Positions 1 through 5,910 of a DNA stretch of 6,353 nucleotides are shown in pieces. This stretch comes from an uncultured Lysobacter sp. (GTDB lineage: Bacteria > Pseudomonadota > Gammaproteobacteria > Xanthomonadales > Xanthomonadaceae): contig CALTXS010000064.1 of the NCBI GenBank assembly GCA_943913335.1, forward strand, positions 1-6,353, given 5' to 3'. The position numbers were made by a program, and so were the translations under genes. How positions within the stretch are numbered: position 1 is the stretch's first letter; each line of letters starts with the position of its first letter. The notes below the pieces were generated by a model. It did not search any database and was not told the origin of the DNA. It was given only the letters and a program-made list of their open reading frames with translations.

Positions 1-996
1 AAAGAAGCTCACGCGCGCGCCCATGTCGGGCACCACCCGCGTATCTCTGGAGTCGAGCGAAACGCGGACTTTAATGGTTGCCTTGCCTCGGTCTGCAGTT
101 GGAATGACGGCAATGACATGCCCGGGAATCTTCCAGTCCGGATACGCATTCAGTATGGTCTCGGTGGGCATTCCCTCCCGCACACGACCAATGAAGTTCT
201 CGCCGACTTCGACTTCAACCTCGAGCGAGTCCATGTCCACGATGGTGCCGATACCTGTCCGCGTATATCCGCCCCCGGCGCTCAAGGGCGACACAATTTC
301 ACCGGGCTGCGCGGCTTTGGCAATCACGACCCCACTGAACGGTGCGCGCACGACTGTGTGATCGACGCCGCGGTTCGCAATGCGCAATTGCGCACTGGCG
401 ACATTGGTATTGCGGCGGATTGCGTTCAGTTGTGCACGTAACGCATCACGTTGGGCGATAGCCTGATCCGCTTGTGCTCTCGAGACCAGTTGCTGCCCTG
501 CCAGGGTACTCAGACGCGCGGCATTCGCGGTAGCATCGCGCAGCTGCGCCTCGATGGCACCGGCTTGGGCCGCCGCCGCGTTAACTTGCGCGCTTGCCAG
601 CTCCTGTTGGGCGTTGGCATCGATCGGATCCAGCGTGGCCATCACTTGGCCGGCAGTGACTTGCTGGCCCTCTTCAATCAAGACTTTGCTTACCCGTCCC
701 GTCACTTGCGAGGACACGGTGGCGATTCGCCGCGCCACGATATAACCGCTGGCGTCGAGCACCGCGCCGGGTGTGGCCGCCGCGCCGCCGCTGCCTTGCG
801 CTGCCTCTACCTCTAGGGTCTGTACTGCGGTGACACGGTTACCGAACACGGCATAAGCAATGGCCGTCAACACTAAAACGGCGGCAACGCCGGCGATAAT
901 CCACCATTTGCGACGGTCGTCGGGTTTCCGTCCGCCGCGCTTGGGCGCATTGCGGTCGATCTTAAGCGAGTTGAGCAAGTCGGCGTTGGTATTCAT
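1..996 (-). CDS. HlyD/MacA-type efflux periplasmic adaptor subunit (3' end outside window)
   Basis: Membrane-fusion (periplasmic adaptor) protein that would link an inner-membrane ABC or RND transporter to an outer-membrane channel. The frame is open from the ATG at 996 to the window edge, giving 332 residues. It has a short basic cytoplasmic N-terminus, one TM segment at about residues 31-51, and a first lipoyl-like half around 82-120 (ASGYIVARR, then EEGQQVTAGQVMATLD). An Ala/Gln-rich alpha-helical hairpin covers about 124-205, the second lipoyl half with VRAPFSGVV is at 217-225, and beta-barrel strands follow from about 255. MacA-like adaptors usually have about 380-420 residues, so the C-terminal membrane-proximal domain is missing. 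The ASGY...ATVSSQVTG lipoyl region resembles adaptors paired with MacB-like ABC exporters more than AcrA. That is a family-level inference because the partner genes are not visible. No clear Shine-Dalgarno precedes the ATG, but it is the only good start before the TM segment. Confidence 0.9.
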   Translation of the reverse strand, partial: MNTNADLLNSLKIDRNAPKRGGRKPDDRRKWWIIAGVAAVLVLTAIAYAVFGNRVTAVQTLEVEAAQGSGGAAATPGAVLDASGYIVARRIATVSSQVTGRVSKVLIEEGQQVTAGQVMATLDPIDANAQQELASAQVNAAAAQAGAIEAQLRDATANAARLSTLAGQQLVSRAQADQAIAQRDALRAQLNAIRRNTNVASAQLRIANRGVDHTVVRAPFSGVVIAKAAQPGEIVSPLSAGGGYTRTGIGTIVDMDSLEVEVEVGENFIGRVREGMPTETILNAYPDWKIPGHVIAVIPTADRGKATIKVRVSLDSRDTRVVPDMGARVSFF

Positions 997-1175
997 GGGT
1001 CAATGGTAACTGACAGCGACTGTGGGGCAACTGGTGAATGGGAAATGGGAAATAGGTGAGGGAAGGCCGGCTTCGGCACCGCAAAGGCATTGAAGCGCGT
1101 CATGCAATCGGCGGAGTCACCATGGCCTTCGAACAGGTTGATTTGCCCATTGAGAAGTCGAACTGTGTCCCGGCG
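997..1175. other. Intergenic region between peptidase and adaptor genes
   Basis: These 179 nt separate the peptidase stop codon from the adaptor start codon, much more than the 14 nt between the HAD and peptidase genes. The adaptor therefore probably has its own promoter here. I could not pick out a convincing -35/-10 pair or an oligo-T terminator. The stretch contains a short heptamer tandem repeat at 1037-1057 and a weak GC-rich dyad around 1066-1076 (GCCG/CGGC). No supported gene or RNA is seen. Confidence 0.5.
1037..1057. repeat. Short heptamer tandem repeat (AATGGGA x 2 plus a degenerate third copy)
   Basis: On the plus strand, AATGGGA at 1037-1043 and 1044-1050 is followed by AATAGGT at 1051-1057. 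It lies 41 nt or more upstream of the adaptor start, in that gene's 5' region. It looks like simple intergenic slippage sequence. A regulatory role is possible, but nothing here proves it. Confidence 0.6.
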
Positions 1176-2570
1176 CTAGTGACCGGAATCCACTATTGAC
1201 CGTACGAGCGCGTATGCGCTGCGCAGGGCCTGGGCCTCACCGCCGGCGGGGCGGCCGGGACGATCCGCATCGTTCCATGAATAAACATCGAGGTGGGTCC
1301 AAGGGATTGAAGGATCCATGAACCGTTGCAGATAGATCGCAGCGGTGACAGCGCCGGCCATTTTGGACGGACCGGCATTGGCGAAGTCGGCAATGCCACT
1401 GCTCAGGTAACGCCAGTATGGCGTATGCAGCGGCATGCGCCATACCGGATCACGCAACTCCAGACCGGCATCCAGCCACGATTGCGCCAGCGCATCGTTA
1501 TTGGCAAATAGCGCCGGCAAGTCCGGACCCAGGGCAATGCGAGCCGCGCCGGTCAGGGTCGCAAAGTCCATGACCAGATCGGGCTGCTTTTCGCACGCAT
1601 AGGCCAAGGCATCGCACAGAACCACACGGCCTTCGGCATCGGTGTTGTCAATTTCAACGGTAAAGCCCTTGCGCGTGTTGATGACTTCACCGGGGCGATA
1701 TGCATCGGGACCGATTGCATTTTCAACGGCACCAATCAGCAAAGTCAGACGCACCGGCAACTGCGCCTGCAAAATCCACTGCGCAAGACCGATAGCATGT
1801 GCGGCACCGCCCATGTCTTTTTTCATGTTGCGCATGCCATCGGCGGGTTTGATGTCCAAACCGCCCGTATCAAAGCACACGCCCTTACCCACAATCACTA
1901 TGTGCTGCTTTGCATCGGGTGCGGACCAATTCAGTTCGAGCAGACGTGGCGCGCGATGCGACGCACGACCGACCGCATGAATTGCGGGGAAGTTCTGTTC
2001 CAGCAATTCATCGCCAACAATCGCGCGGAACTGAGCGCCGTGCATCTCGGCGAGATTTGCAACGACATCATGCAATTGCTCAGGCCCCATGTCCTGCGAC
2101 GGCGTATGAATCAGATGACGAACCGTGACGATGGCATCGTAGGCGCGCGAGACCTCATCGGACACATCCATCGCGAGCTTGGCGGGATTGTGTTCGAGCT
2201 TGGGCTTGTACTTGAGATATTTGTAACCGCCCAAAGCCCAGCCCAAAGCCAGCGCATCGCGCATGGCAGGTTCCAGCGCATCGGCATTGGCGACGTGCCA
2301 GACGGAACCGGCCGGTAGCATCGGCACCACATGCGAATAGGCAAACGGATCGTGCAGATCGCTGACACCGACCAGCACCCCGCCCAAACTGCCATCGGGC
2401 GACATCAGCCATGTGGCGGTTGAGCCTTCGCCTTTGAATTGACGCGCGGCTGCCTGCCGTTGTTGTGCCTCAGGCAATGTGGCCAAGACCGAAGGCAAGC
2501 GTTCGACAGTGGCGACATACAGGGGCAAGCTGACGCTGGCGTGTTGCGGTGAAATCCAGTTGGCACGCAT
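1176..2570 (-). CDS. M17 family leucyl aminopeptidase (PepA/PepB-like)
   Basis: Cytosolic dizinc/dimanganese aminopeptidase that removes N-terminal residues from peptides in the final steps of protein turnover. It has 464 residues, shorter than E. coli PepA (503), mainly through a reduced N-terminal domain (about residues 1-150). The C-terminal catalytic domain carries the M17 signature NTDAEGR at 309-315. Metal ligands can be placed at K229, D234, D252, D311 and E313, with catalytic K241 and R315. Their spacings (5, 12, 23, 82, 84, 86 from the first Lys) match E. coli PepA K270, D275, K282, D293, D352, E354 and R356 exactly, so the enzyme should be active. The ATG is preceded by GGAG with a 9-nt spacer. 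It starts 14 nt after the HAD stop codon, which indicates co-transcription. Substrate preference (Leu or Cys-Gly, for example) cannot be read from the sequence. Confidence 0.96.
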   Translation of the reverse strand: MRANWISPQHASVSLPLYVATVERLPSVLATLPEAQQRQAAARQFKGEGSTATWLMSPDGSLGGVLVGVSDLHDPFAYSHVVPMLPAGSVWHVANADALEPAMRDALALGWALGGYKYLKYKPKLEHNPAKLAMDVSDEVSRAYDAIVTVRHLIHTPSQDMGPEQLHDVVANLAEMHGAQFRAIVGDELLEQNFPAIHAVGRASHRAPRLLELNWSAPDAKQHIVIVGKGVCFDTGGLDIKPADGMRNMKKDMGGAAHAIGLAQWILQAQLPVRLTLLIGAVENAIGPDAYRPGEVINTRKGFTVEIDNTDAEGRVVLCDALAYACEKQPDLVMDFATLTGAARIALGPDLPALFANNDALAQSWLDAGLELRDPVWRMPLHTPYWRYLSSGIADFANAGPSKMAGAVTAAIYLQRFMDPSIPWTHLDVYSWNDADRPGRPAGGEAQALRSAYALVRSIVDSGH

Positions 2571-2579
2571 GGTTTGAAG

Positions 2580-2583
2580 CTCC
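2580..2583 (-). promoter_or_regulatory. Ribosome binding site of the M17 peptidase
   Basis: GGAG on the minus strand lies 9 nt before the ATG at 2570, inside the 14-nt gap after the HAD stop codon. It supports the chosen start and translation from a shared HAD-peptidase transcript. Confidence 0.6.
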
Positions 2584-2584
2584 G

Positions 2585-3286
2585 TTAAATCGTGGACGTT
2601 GAGTGCGATTCCAGCCAGTCGGCCAGCGCGCTCAACTCAGTACAGGTAAAAGTAGGCGAAGGATAAGCGGACGGCCAAGTCTCACCGAGGCGATTGACCC
2701 AGGCGGCCTGCATTCCCGCATCCAGGGCGCCCATGACATCCATCTCGATGTGATCGCCGACGTGCAGGACCTGCGCTGGCTCGCACTCCAGCAGCGCGCA
2801 CGCGGCATGGAACAGGCGCGGATCGGGCTTGGCCACCCCCATCTGTGTGGCGCTCACTGCGTGACGGAACGGCGGCATCAGACCAATCCGCTCCAAGTCC
2901 GCGTTGCCGTTGCTCAAGGACGCAATCGGAACCAGACGGGCAATACGACGCACCGCATCCTGCGCATCCGGATAGAAATCGACCTTGTTGCGCTCGCTGT
3001 AAAACACCTCGAAGGCCGCGTCGGTCAGCGCGGTATCCTCGCCGCTCTCAGCCAAGGCCCGCTCGATGGTAAGACGGCGCAACATGGACAGATCGTGCGC
3101 GTGCTGCGGATGCTCAAGATCGACCTGATGGCGCAACTGCCGCATGCGGTGGATAGGGAACGTGTCGGCCGTGCGTGGCGCATACTGCTCCAGCCACTCG
3201 TGCAGACGCTGTTCAATACGCGCACCAATCGGCGGAAATGGCCACAGGGTGTCGTCCAGGTCAAAGGTGACGGCGCGAATAATCAT
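2585..3286 (-). CDS. HAD-IA family hydrolase, YigB-like phosphatase
   Basis: Cytosolic HAD-superfamily phosphatase of 233 residues, the normal length for the YigB group. All four HAD motifs are intact: motif I FDLDDT with nucleophile D9 and acid/base D11, motif II S125 in SLSNGN, motif III K153 in VAKPDP, and motif IV GDHIEMD with D178 and D183. The helical C1 cap spans about residues 15-105. The FDLDDT, S/T-NGN and LHVGD...D...GA...GMQA..V pattern is close to E. coli YigB, which dephosphorylates a pyrimidine intermediate of riboflavin synthesis and FMN. The exact substrate here is inferred only. In enterobacteria yigB follows xerC, but here a divergent unrelated gene lies upstream and the M17 peptidase follows. 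The start codon has either a distant GGAG (11-nt spacer) or a -10-like TAAAAT that would give a leaderless mRNA. Confidence 0.93.
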   Translation of the reverse strand: MIIRAVTFDLDDTLWPFPPIGARIEQRLHEWLEQYAPRTADTFPIHRMRQLRHQVDLEHPQHAHDLSMLRRLTIERALAESGEDTALTDAAFEVFYSERNKVDFYPDAQDAVRRIARLVPIASLSNGNADLERIGLMPPFRHAVSATQMGVAKPDPRLFHAACALLECEPAQVLHVGDHIEMDVMGALDAGMQAAWVNRLGETWPSAYPSPTFTCTELSALADWLESHSTSTI

Positions 3287-3291
3287 TCCCC

Positions 3292-3297
3292 ATTTTA
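3292..3297 (-). promoter_or_regulatory. Candidate -10 element (TAAAAT) directly before the HAD start codon
   Basis: TAAAAT on the minus strand matches the TATAAT consensus at five of six positions and ends 5 nt before the ATG at 3286. With usual -10 to +1 spacing, transcription would begin at or within a base or two of the start codon. No good -35 lies 16-18 nt upstream. The site overlaps the 5' region where a GGAG (3298-3301) could instead act as a spaced Shine-Dalgarno. Confidence 0.35.
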
Positions 3298-3325
3298 CTC
3301 CGCGCCCGGCCTAGTGCTCCGCGAC

Positions 3326-3353
3326 TTGACATCGTCCGCAGTCGGCGCAAACT
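3326..3353 (+). promoter_or_regulatory. Candidate sigma-70 promoter for the exported-protein gene
   Basis: A perfect -35 TTGACA (3326-3331) is followed after 16 nt by CAAACT (3348-3353), a weak -10 with three of six matches. The expected start of transcription, about 3360, would leave a 5' leader of roughly 36 nt before the ATG at 3396, which is a sensible length. The strong -35 makes this the best promoter candidate on the plus strand, but the poor -10 keeps it tentative. Confidence 0.35.
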
Positions 3354-3385
3354 GCCCAAATCGGCCATAGAGCTCGCGGATCTTT

Positions 3386-3390
3386 GGGGG
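3386..3390 (+). promoter_or_regulatory. Ribosome binding site deciding the start at 3396
   Basis: GGGGG sits 5 nt before the ATG at 3396. An in-frame TTG at 3384 would place the start inside or before this purine tract and add MGVA in front of a clean signal peptide. The ATG at 3396 is therefore preferred. Confidence 0.55.
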
Positions 3391-3395
3391 TTGCA

Positions 3396-4412
3396 ATGAA
3401 AACTGCATATTTCGTTGGTGCGTTGAGTCTGGCGCTAGTTCTGCCATCGCAGATGAGTGCTGCAGAACGTCAGACGCTTACGCTGTATCGCAAAGCAATT
3501 AACATCCACGGGTGCGGTGAGACCTGGATGACGAGTCAGTCGGCGGACAGCTGCCGGGAAAAGATTGCAGCTTATAAGGCGGCTGAGGCGGCCCCGGACG
3601 CAACGGCCCCGGAAAAGGAGCAGATGCAACGCGAGCGACTGGCGCTGGAGTCCGAATATATCGGCGTCCTGCGTCTGAGCGGCAAAAAGCCCGAAGCCCG
3701 TCAGCAGCTGCAAAAGTCCATGGCGGAGCTCGATAGGGCGTCGCCTGCGGACAAGGCGCCGATCGCTCGGGTGGTGGCCATCGATCTGTATCGGCAAGCC
3801 GCACTGCTGGCGTTCGCCGCGGGGGATACACGGGCGGCAGATCAGGCCATCGACCAGTTCCGCAATCTGTCACAGGGTTTTTTCGGCGCGGTCGACAGCA
3901 TGAAGGACAATAAAAAACTGATGCTGACGCAGCAGAACAACGCGATCGCCGCCGCCGGTTTTGAAATGGAAGTGGGCAAGATTTACGCGGACCAGCTCAA
4001 GGCGGCCGGCAACAAGGCCTCATCCGAGGTTCGCGAGAAGGCCGTAATGGCTTATCAGCGGGCGCGCCAATGGGCCATTGCACGTGCGCAACACAACTGG
4101 AACGGGTTTGCTCAAGCCACGCCGCAAGTCCAGTTTGCGGATGCCACACTCGCACTGGCACAGATCGCTAAAGACGCCGATGACATGGCCGGCCTGGCAA
4201 GTGCCATAGGCGAAGCGAAGGCTGCTGTCTGTAACCGCCCGAATACCAATGACAAATACGGGGATTCAGAGGCCGAAGATCGCTGCCTGCAAACGATCGT
4301 GATGGAGGGCTGGGTTACCGGCGCCAATCAGGAACTGATTCGGCGTGTCGCCGAAAACGGTGACAAGTCGTTTCGCGACGCCATGGAGTCGTTGCGTAAT
4401 AAGAAGAAGTAA
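3396..4412 (+). CDS. Exported alpha-helical protein of unknown function, four cysteines
   Basis: I do not recognise a named family. The 338-residue product begins with a clear Sec signal peptide: MKTAY, a hydrophobic core to about residue 16, then PSQMSAAE, with cleavage likely after A23. The mature protein is Gln-, Ala- and Lys-rich, predicted mostly helical, with repeated helix-pair spacing (for example around 73-115, 121-158 and 212-275) suggestive of TPR-like packing. Cysteines at 40, 53, 279 and 297 form two close pairs, one at each end of the mature chain, so disulfides in the periplasm are plausible. It lacks a lipobox and a second TM segment, so it is predicted soluble and periplasmic. 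It is monocistronic, divergent from the HAD gene and convergent with the YqjE-like gene. Nothing in the neighbourhood fixes its role. Confidence is high that it is a gene and low for any function. Confidence 0.88.
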   Translation: MKTAYFVGALSLALVLPSQMSAAERQTLTLYRKAINIHGCGETWMTSQSADSCREKIAAYKAAEAAPDATAPEKEQMQRERLALESEYIGVLRLSGKKPEARQQLQKSMAELDRASPADKAPIARVVAIDLYRQAALLAFAAGDTRAADQAIDQFRNLSQGFFGAVDSMKDNKKLMLTQQNNAIAAAGFEMEVGKIYADQLKAAGNKASSEVREKAVMAYQRARQWAIARAQHNWNGFAQATPQVQFADATLALAQIAKDADDMAGLASAIGEAKAAVCNRPNTNDKYGDSEAEDRCLQTIVMEGWVTGANQELIRRVAENGDKSFRDAMESLRNKKK

Positions 4413-4419
4413 AGCCGAC

Positions 4420-4441
4420 GTGCCGCGCGTGTAGGCGGCAC
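4420..4441. terminator. Hairpin between convergent genes, possible bidirectional terminator
   Basis: GTGCCGC (4420-4426) pairs perfectly with GCGGCAC (4435-4441) around an 8-nt loop. It fills most of the 36-nt gap between the exported-protein stop codon (4412) and the YqjE-like stop codon (4449), where both transcripts should end. Neither side has a proper T-tract, so it is a weak intrinsic terminator at best. It could equally act as an mRNA 3'-end stabiliser. Confidence 0.4.
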
Positions 4442-4448
4442 ATCGCAC

Positions 4449-5369
4449 TTAAACCCGTGGTGCGTCGCTAACGGTGGCGGCCACGGTGGCCGCAGTCGCC
4501 GCCTGATCGGCCGCAGCCGCTGCGGCGCCCGACTGATCCGCGGCAGTGGCCGATTCGTCAGCAGCCTCGGCCGATTTGAACGCGGCAAAAGTTGAGGCAG
4601 CCAGCGAGGCGATCTCGCTCAAGCCGCGCAACGCAGTATCCGTGGTGTACAAAGCGGCACGGCTGGCCGCGCCTGTGTGACGCAGACTACCGGAGATGCC
4701 CTTGTTGCGACCCACGACGTAACCGCTGATAGCACCCGCGGCCAACACGCGGCCCGGCGTAACCGCGGCTTTGGCTTGCGCCTTGGCGGCGGCAAACGAT
4801 TCGAGCGTCTGGCGACGGCGACCCTCGGCGACGGCCTCGGCACGATCCACACGGCGCTGCAGCGCGCGGAAACTCGGTTTGCGGTCCGAGTCCTCATCGT
4901 CATCGGCCTCACCCACGCCAAAGCGAGCCAGCTCATGTTTAGTGGCCTTGAAACCGGTGAAGGCAAAGTAGCGACGCACCATAAAGGCCGCGACCAGCGC
5001 GATCACCAAGGACACCACGGCCGAGATCAGCAATGCGCTGAGCCACGACCATTCGAGTTGCGACTTCATGGCGACTACGGCGGCCGCCATCAGCAATAAC
5101 CAGGTGGAAGCGCCAAACACCGCGCCCACCGCCACCCACACCACCGAGCGACCCGCGGCATGACGGGAAAGGTTCAACTCGGCCAGGGCCAAACGACGCA
5201 TGGCCGTCAGACTGTCGAGGCCGCCGCTAAACGTGGAGCGCGCATGGCCGCGCAGTTCCTTTAGATCCTGGGCATAACGGCCACCGGCCACGCGAGCGCG
5301 GCGGCGGGTCGAACGCGAATCGGCGCCCGAAGGCGCCGATTGCGGTGATTGGGCTGATGGCTCCGTCAC
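4449..5369 (-). CDS. YqjE-like (phage holin 3_6 superfamily) inner-membrane protein with long C-terminal extension
   Basis: Predicted inner-membrane protein of 306 residues. A polar, basic N-terminus (about 1-45) leads into an amphipathic helix, LDSLTAMRRLALAELNLS at 51-68, the segment that precedes the membrane part in YqjE proteins. Two TM helices follow at about 75-101 and 109-131. An acidic linker (DDDED at 156-160), a charged coiled-coil-like helix (166-200), a Gly-rich GAISGYVVGR at 212-221 and an Ala-rich low-complexity tail (263-300) make up the rest. YqjE of E. coli is about 135 residues, so about 170 residues here are extra. The basic segment after the acidic linker could correspond to a YqjK-like part, but that is a guess. 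The start is GTG, with GGGGA about 11 nt upstream, 21 nt after the YqjD-like stop codon. It is not a lysis gene: no phage genes are near. Confidence 0.8.
   Translation of the reverse strand: MTEPSAQSPQSAPSGADSRSTRRRARVAGGRYAQDLKELRGHARSTFSGGLDSLTAMRRLALAELNLSRHAAGRSVVWVAVGAVFGASTWLLLMAAAVVAMKSQLEWSWLSALLISAVVSLVIALVAAFMVRRYFAFTGFKATKHELARFGVGEADDDEDSDRKPSFRALQRRVDRAEAVAEGRRRQTLESFAAAKAQAKAAVTPGRVLAAGAISGYVVGRNKGISGSLRHTGAASRAALYTTDTALRGLSEIASLAASTFAAFKSAEAADESATAADQSGAAAAAADQAATAATVAATVSDAPRV
4477..4526. other. Two GC-rich perfect hairpins in the Ala-tail coding sequence
   Basis: GCGGCCAC/GTGGCCGC (4477-4484 and 4486-4493, one central base) and GCCGCAG/CTGCGGC (4510-4516 and 4520-4526, 3-nt loop) lie near the 3' end of the YqjE-like gene. 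They may simply follow from alternating GCC and GCG alanine codons. They could also protect the mRNA 3' end. Confidence 0.4.
5318..5341 (-). other. C(UUCG)G tetraloop hairpin at the start of the YqjE-like coding region
   Basis: In the mRNA sense (minus strand), a perfect 10-bp stem is formed by AATCGGCGCC and GGCGCCGATT, enclosing TTCG with a C-G closing pair, the known extra-stable tetraloop form. It occupies nucleotides +29 to +52 of the CDS (codons for Q10 to S18). No T-tract follows, so it is not a standard intrinsic terminator. It could slow ribosomes, set YqjD:YqjE expression ratio or block exonuclease decay, but these roles are inferred. Confidence 0.6.
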
Positions 5370-5390
5370 GATGTCGCAGTTCCCCGTCGC

Positions 5391-5840
5391 TTATTCTTCG
5401 GACGACGAACCGCCGAGCTTGGACAGCAACCAGCCGGCTGCAAAGGCGGCACCGAAGGCAGCAATCGGACGTTCCTTGATGAACTCCGCGGCCACATCAG
5501 CAAATTCCTTGCCCTTTTCGATCAGGATATCGGCCTGCTCCTTGGCAGCAGCCTTGGCATCGCCGGCAGCGGCTTTGCTGGCGGTCGCGCCCTCGGACAG
5601 GTTCGACTTGACGTTGGCGCCGCCGGTCTTGAGTTCACCGGCAGCAGCGGACGCGGCCGACTTGATGGCCGTACCGGCCTCGTTCGCGGCTTGCTTGATG
5701 TAATCGCCGGCATCGGTCAGGTTGGCTTTCATGGAGCCGGTGCTAGGTTGGGTAACGGCATCCTTGACGGCCTCGACGGCGTCGGCAGCAACAGCCTTGG
5801 TTTCGTTGATGGCGTCCTTGAACGGATCATTGGTGCTCAT
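5391..5840 (-). CDS. YqjD/ElaB-like (DUF883) C-terminal tail-anchored membrane protein
   Basis: A 149-residue protein, very rich in Ala and Lys, with long amphipathic helices through residues 1-120 and a single C-terminal hydrophobic anchor at about 126-141 (PIAAFGAAFAAGWLLSKL region) preceded by FIKERP. This matches the YqjD/ElaB/YgaM layout: a soluble helical domain, an R/N-P motif and a C-terminal TM segment. Known members are about 100 residues, are induced in stationary phase and bind ribosomes to the inner membrane in E. coli. Here the helical part is longer and shows LEA-like Ala/Lys low complexity. The chosen start is the ATG at 5840, with GAGG (5848-5851) 7 nt upstream. A TTG two codons earlier sits too close to the GAGG. 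The YqjE-like gene follows after 21 nt, mirroring the enterobacterial yqjD-yqjE order and supporting both calls. Confidence 0.82.
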   Translation of the reverse strand: MSTNDPFKDAINETKAVAADAVEAVKDAVTQPSTGSMKANLTDAGDYIKQAANEAGTAIKSAASAAAGELKTGGANVKSNLSEGATASKAAAGDAKAAAKEQADILIEKGKEFADVAAEFIKERPIAAFGAAFAAGWLLSKLGGSSSEE

Positions 5841-5847
5841 GGTCAAA

Positions 5848-5851
5848 CCTC
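5848..5851 (-). promoter_or_regulatory. Ribosome binding site of the YqjD-like gene
   Basis: GAGG on the minus strand, 7 nt before the ATG at 5840. It decides between this ATG and the in-frame TTG at 5846, which lies only 1 nt after the GAGG. Confidence 0.6.
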
Positions 5852-5861
5852 ACACGTTGAA

Positions 5862-5906
5862 TTAGAAGTCGAAGGACGGACTGTCCGCCCCGTACATCTT
5901 CATCAT
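5862..5906 (-). CDS. 14-codon small ORF or leader peptide upstream of the YqjD-like gene
   Basis: ATG at 5906 to TAA at 5862-5864 encodes MMKMYGADSPSFDF. The start has the strongest Shine-Dalgarno in the window, GGGAGGT at 5911-5917, with about 5 nt between GGAGG and the ATG. No other element explains why such a site should lie here, 60-odd nt before the YqjD-like start. The stop codon ends 21 nt before that start. It could be a leader peptide that couples translation to the YqjD-like gene, a small functional peptide, or a chance ORF. I do not recognise the peptide. It has no cysteine and no clear TM segment, and it is not rich in any single amino acid as classic attenuators are. Confidence 0.5.
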   Translation of the reverse strand: MMKMYGADSPSFDF

Positions 5907-5910
5907 GCCA

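Noticed and set aside
451..816. 121-codon open frame on the plus strand
   Set aside because: It is antisense to the adaptor, whose lipoyl and hairpin segments read through without interruption on the minus strand.
1066..1076. Terminator after the M17 peptidase
   Set aside because: The GCCG/CGGC dyad has only about 4 bp and no T-tract on the minus strand, so it was not called as a terminator.
1100..1150. 16-codon ORF on the minus strand after the peptidase
   Set aside because: It starts with ATG at 1150 but has no Shine-Dalgarno and no feature of interest in the peptide, unlike the 14-codon ORF at 5862-5906.
1797..2318. 173-codon open frame on the plus strand
   Set aside because: Antisense to the M17 peptidase, with no recognisable motif and no ribosome site. 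It is a composition shadow.
2603..3370. 255-codon open frame on the plus strand
   Set aside because: It lies antisense to the HAD gene, whose four catalytic motifs are intact. The translation is Arg/Gln/His-rich with no domain, as expected for a reverse-frame shadow in GC-rich DNA.
3384..3395. TTG start adding MGVA to the exported protein
   Set aside because: The GGGGG site overlaps this TTG extension and is correctly spaced for the ATG at 3396, which also begins a standard signal peptide.
4449..5369. Phage holin or prophage remnant
   Set aside because: The superfamily name includes holins, but the two-TM layout, the YqjD-like partner and the absence of endolysin or other phage genes favour a chromosomal YqjE-like protein.
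5841..5846. TTG start adding two residues to the YqjD-like protein
   Set aside because: The GAGG site would be only 1 nt away, whereas the ATG at 5840 has a normal 7-nt spacer.
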